From contig BCIH01000006.1 in NCBI GenBank assembly GCA_002897115.2, positions 953,156-1,017,155 of the forward strand: DNA of 64,000 bases, read 5' to 3'. Positions within the stretch are counted from its first letter, which is position 1. Each line of letters begins with the position of its first letter. This DNA is from Prototheca cutis (Eukaryota; Chlorophyta; Trebouxiophyceae; Chlorellales; Chlorellaceae). The notes under the pieces were generated by a model. The model was not told where the DNA came from, did not search any database, and saw only the letters and a list, made by a program, of their open reading frames with translations. Positions 62,780-64,000 of the stretch are shown piece by piece. A program made the translations under genes and the position numbers.

Positions 62780-63776
62780 TCAGTACGTGTCAAAGCCGCC
62801 ACCATCACCTGGTGACCGGGACACAAAGAAGAACAGCGCGCTCGCCAGGATGCAGGCCACCTCCAGCACACAGGCAATGCCCACCCAGTGGGCGTCTGCA
62901 TGGGGGGTGGAGATGGGGGGAATGTACTTGATCAGCAGGATGCTCGTCACTGCACATGGCAGAAGCTGGGCCCAGTGGTGGGGTCTGCAGGATTCTGCCT
63001 GTTCCTGATGCAGCGCACCCACGGGCATGCCCATGCCGCCGAAAAATCAGCAGTGTCAGACACACTGAATGCATGTGTTCTGAACTCGCACGCGCCTGGG
63101 CTGGCTTCGCTGCCAAAATGATGGAGCATGACAAAGATCGATCCGACGACCGCGGCTGTGGAGACGACATAGGCAGCAAGCAGCCAGCTCCGAGATCGGC
63201 AGTAGACGCCCTCGTCGCTAAAAGGATCATAGTCAATCTCATCCCTGCATCCATTTCACAAAGGGCCTGGATGCATTGCAGGATTTTATGCCTGGCTAGG
63301 CTACGTGTGCAGTGCACGCAGCCGCCAGCTGTCCAAGCCAAGTCCCAGCCAAGCCCACTGGCTCGCCAGCAAACACGGGTCCCACCCGCAAACTCCCCAC
63401 ATACACTTGCCTTCGGACTGCCGTAATCATGAGCAGGGCCAGCACCGCAACGAGTCCCGGCAAGTACTGCAAGAAATAATAGTGATAGTGTGGTCCTGGG
63501 CCCTGCAGGATCCAGCTGTGCACACCAGTCAGGCCCTCATCCTCACAGCGCCCCACAACCCTAGCGTTTCCTCACTTGGGAGAAGGGCACTTTGACGGGG
63601 CTGATGGCCACCGCATCCAGCCATATCCAGGCACCAACGCCAAACATGGCCCCGCTTACGCCGGGCCCATACTTGGCCGCCTTGATTCTACAAAACTCCG
63701 CTACTTCCGGCGACACCAGCAGGCTGAGGGTGTCGCTACACCGCAGGGCCACGTCCTCCAGCGCATACGCGGCCAT
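62780..63776 (-). CDS. TMEM50: TMEM50 (UPF0220) membrane protein
   Basis: Homologue of animal TMEM50A/B, small four-helix ER or late-secretory membrane proteins of poorly known function. The first exon starts MAAYALEDVALRCSDTLSLL and contains the first helix (GAMFGVGAWIWLDAVAISP). The next gives YLPGLVAVLALLMITAVRR. A third begins DEIDYDPFSDEGVYCRSRSW and continues into LLAAYVVSTAAVVGSIFVML. The last covers SILLIKYIPPI and VGIACVLEVACILASALFFF, ending GDGGGFDTY-stop. The order helix, GWW-like WIWLDA, helix with INAV-like ITAV, then two more helices matches the family. The donor after the third exon is not fixed. The gene is convergent with NDUFS5, with only about 95 bp between stop codons. 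Confidence 0.85.
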
Positions 63777-64000
63777 GGACGCAGTCTGTCGCGGGGTCGT
63801 GCTTCCTCATGCAACTCGAATGTATCATGCGCAGTGGATCGCGCAAGGGGGCTTCAGTGCGTTCATTTTTGGGGCTGGGTCGTCGCGCTGCCAGCGGGGC
63901 ACGAGTCGGGTGACAAAAAATGCGCCCACCACCGCGATCGCTGGTGTGCTGCATGTCAATACCAGGGCGGCCTGATCCCGAGTGGTAGTAGTCTTGTAAT
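63777..64000. other. Right-edge flank upstream of TMEM50
   Basis: On the minus strand the TMEM50 frame stays open upstream (LHEEARPRQTAS before the ATG), and a hydrophobic stretch (TPAIAVVGAFFVTRLV) lies further up in another frame. This could be the 5' UTR or the end of a neighbouring gene cut by the window edge. Not assigned. Confidence 0.25.

Overview
This window reads as nuclear DNA of a unicellular green alga, most likely a Chlorella-like trebouxiophyte. That is inferred from gene content and architecture, not from a database search. The sequence is GC-rich and its genes are cut into many short GT-AG introns. Plant-type plastid enzymes sit beside ordinary eukaryotic housekeeping genes: a fused dehydroquinate dehydratase/shikimate dehydrogenase, a fused aminodeoxychorismate synthase, and glutathione reductase. 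PEX5, CID7 and the complex I subunit NDUFS5 resemble their plant versions. It is a draft assembly. It has two N gaps (26252-26351 and 40395-40515) and many single N bases, several of them inside exons. GC-rich shadow ORFs occur on both strands throughout, so genes were called from family motifs plus reading-frame continuity across splice sites.

Layout. 1-1198 (-): M14 zinc carboxypeptidase, running off the left edge. 2184-4817 (+): BRAP2-type RING/UBP ubiquitin ligase. 5200-7172 (+): multi-exon gene of unknown family. 7764-10818 (+): glutathione reductase. 10930-12854 (-): RNA polymerase II subunit RPB3. 13126-14169 (-): GPATCH11-like G-patch protein. 14403-15414 (-): TMEM41/VTT-domain membrane protein. 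16264-18565 and 18939-21097 (+): tandem class II PRPP synthetase genes. 21671-22729 (-): CREST-like membrane protein. 23239-30670 (+): FANCI, the largest gene. 31173-32975 (-): AAAP amino-acid transporter. 34437-34928 (+): organellar ribosomal protein bS6. 34929-36972: about 2 kb of visibly less GC-rich DNA without a convincing gene. 36973-38678 (+): secreted FAS1 protein. 39118-41950 (-): DHQ-SDH. 42216-44620 (+): PEX5-like receptor. 45108-46693 (-): CID7 (PAM2-CUE-DUF1771-Smr), overlapped by a 77-aa membrane protein at 46690-46923 (-). 47342-50215 (+): ATP/ADP-translocase-related carrier. 50584-54242 (-): aminodeoxychorismate synthase. 55071-57026 (-): coiled-coil protein. 57858-58684 (+): small orphan protein. 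58891-61811 (-): RBBP5/SWD1. 62217-62684 (+): NDUFS5. 62780-63776 (-): TMEM50.

The genes are a normal eukaryotic mixture and not an operon. DHQ-SDH (supplying chorismate) and ADCS (using chorismate for folate) belong to linked pathways, and PRPP synthetase feeds nucleotide and aromatic metabolism, but the spacing suggests chance. The most unusual items are: a PEX5-like receptor whose N-terminal half is well conserved while its TPR half is strongly divergent; a FANCI protein without a lysine at the position of the human monoubiquitination site; a stop/start (ATGA) overlap between two same-strand genes; a tandem PRPP synthetase pair with matching exon lengths but diverged residues in one copy; and recurrent T-run/G-run tracts in introns of several unrelated genes.
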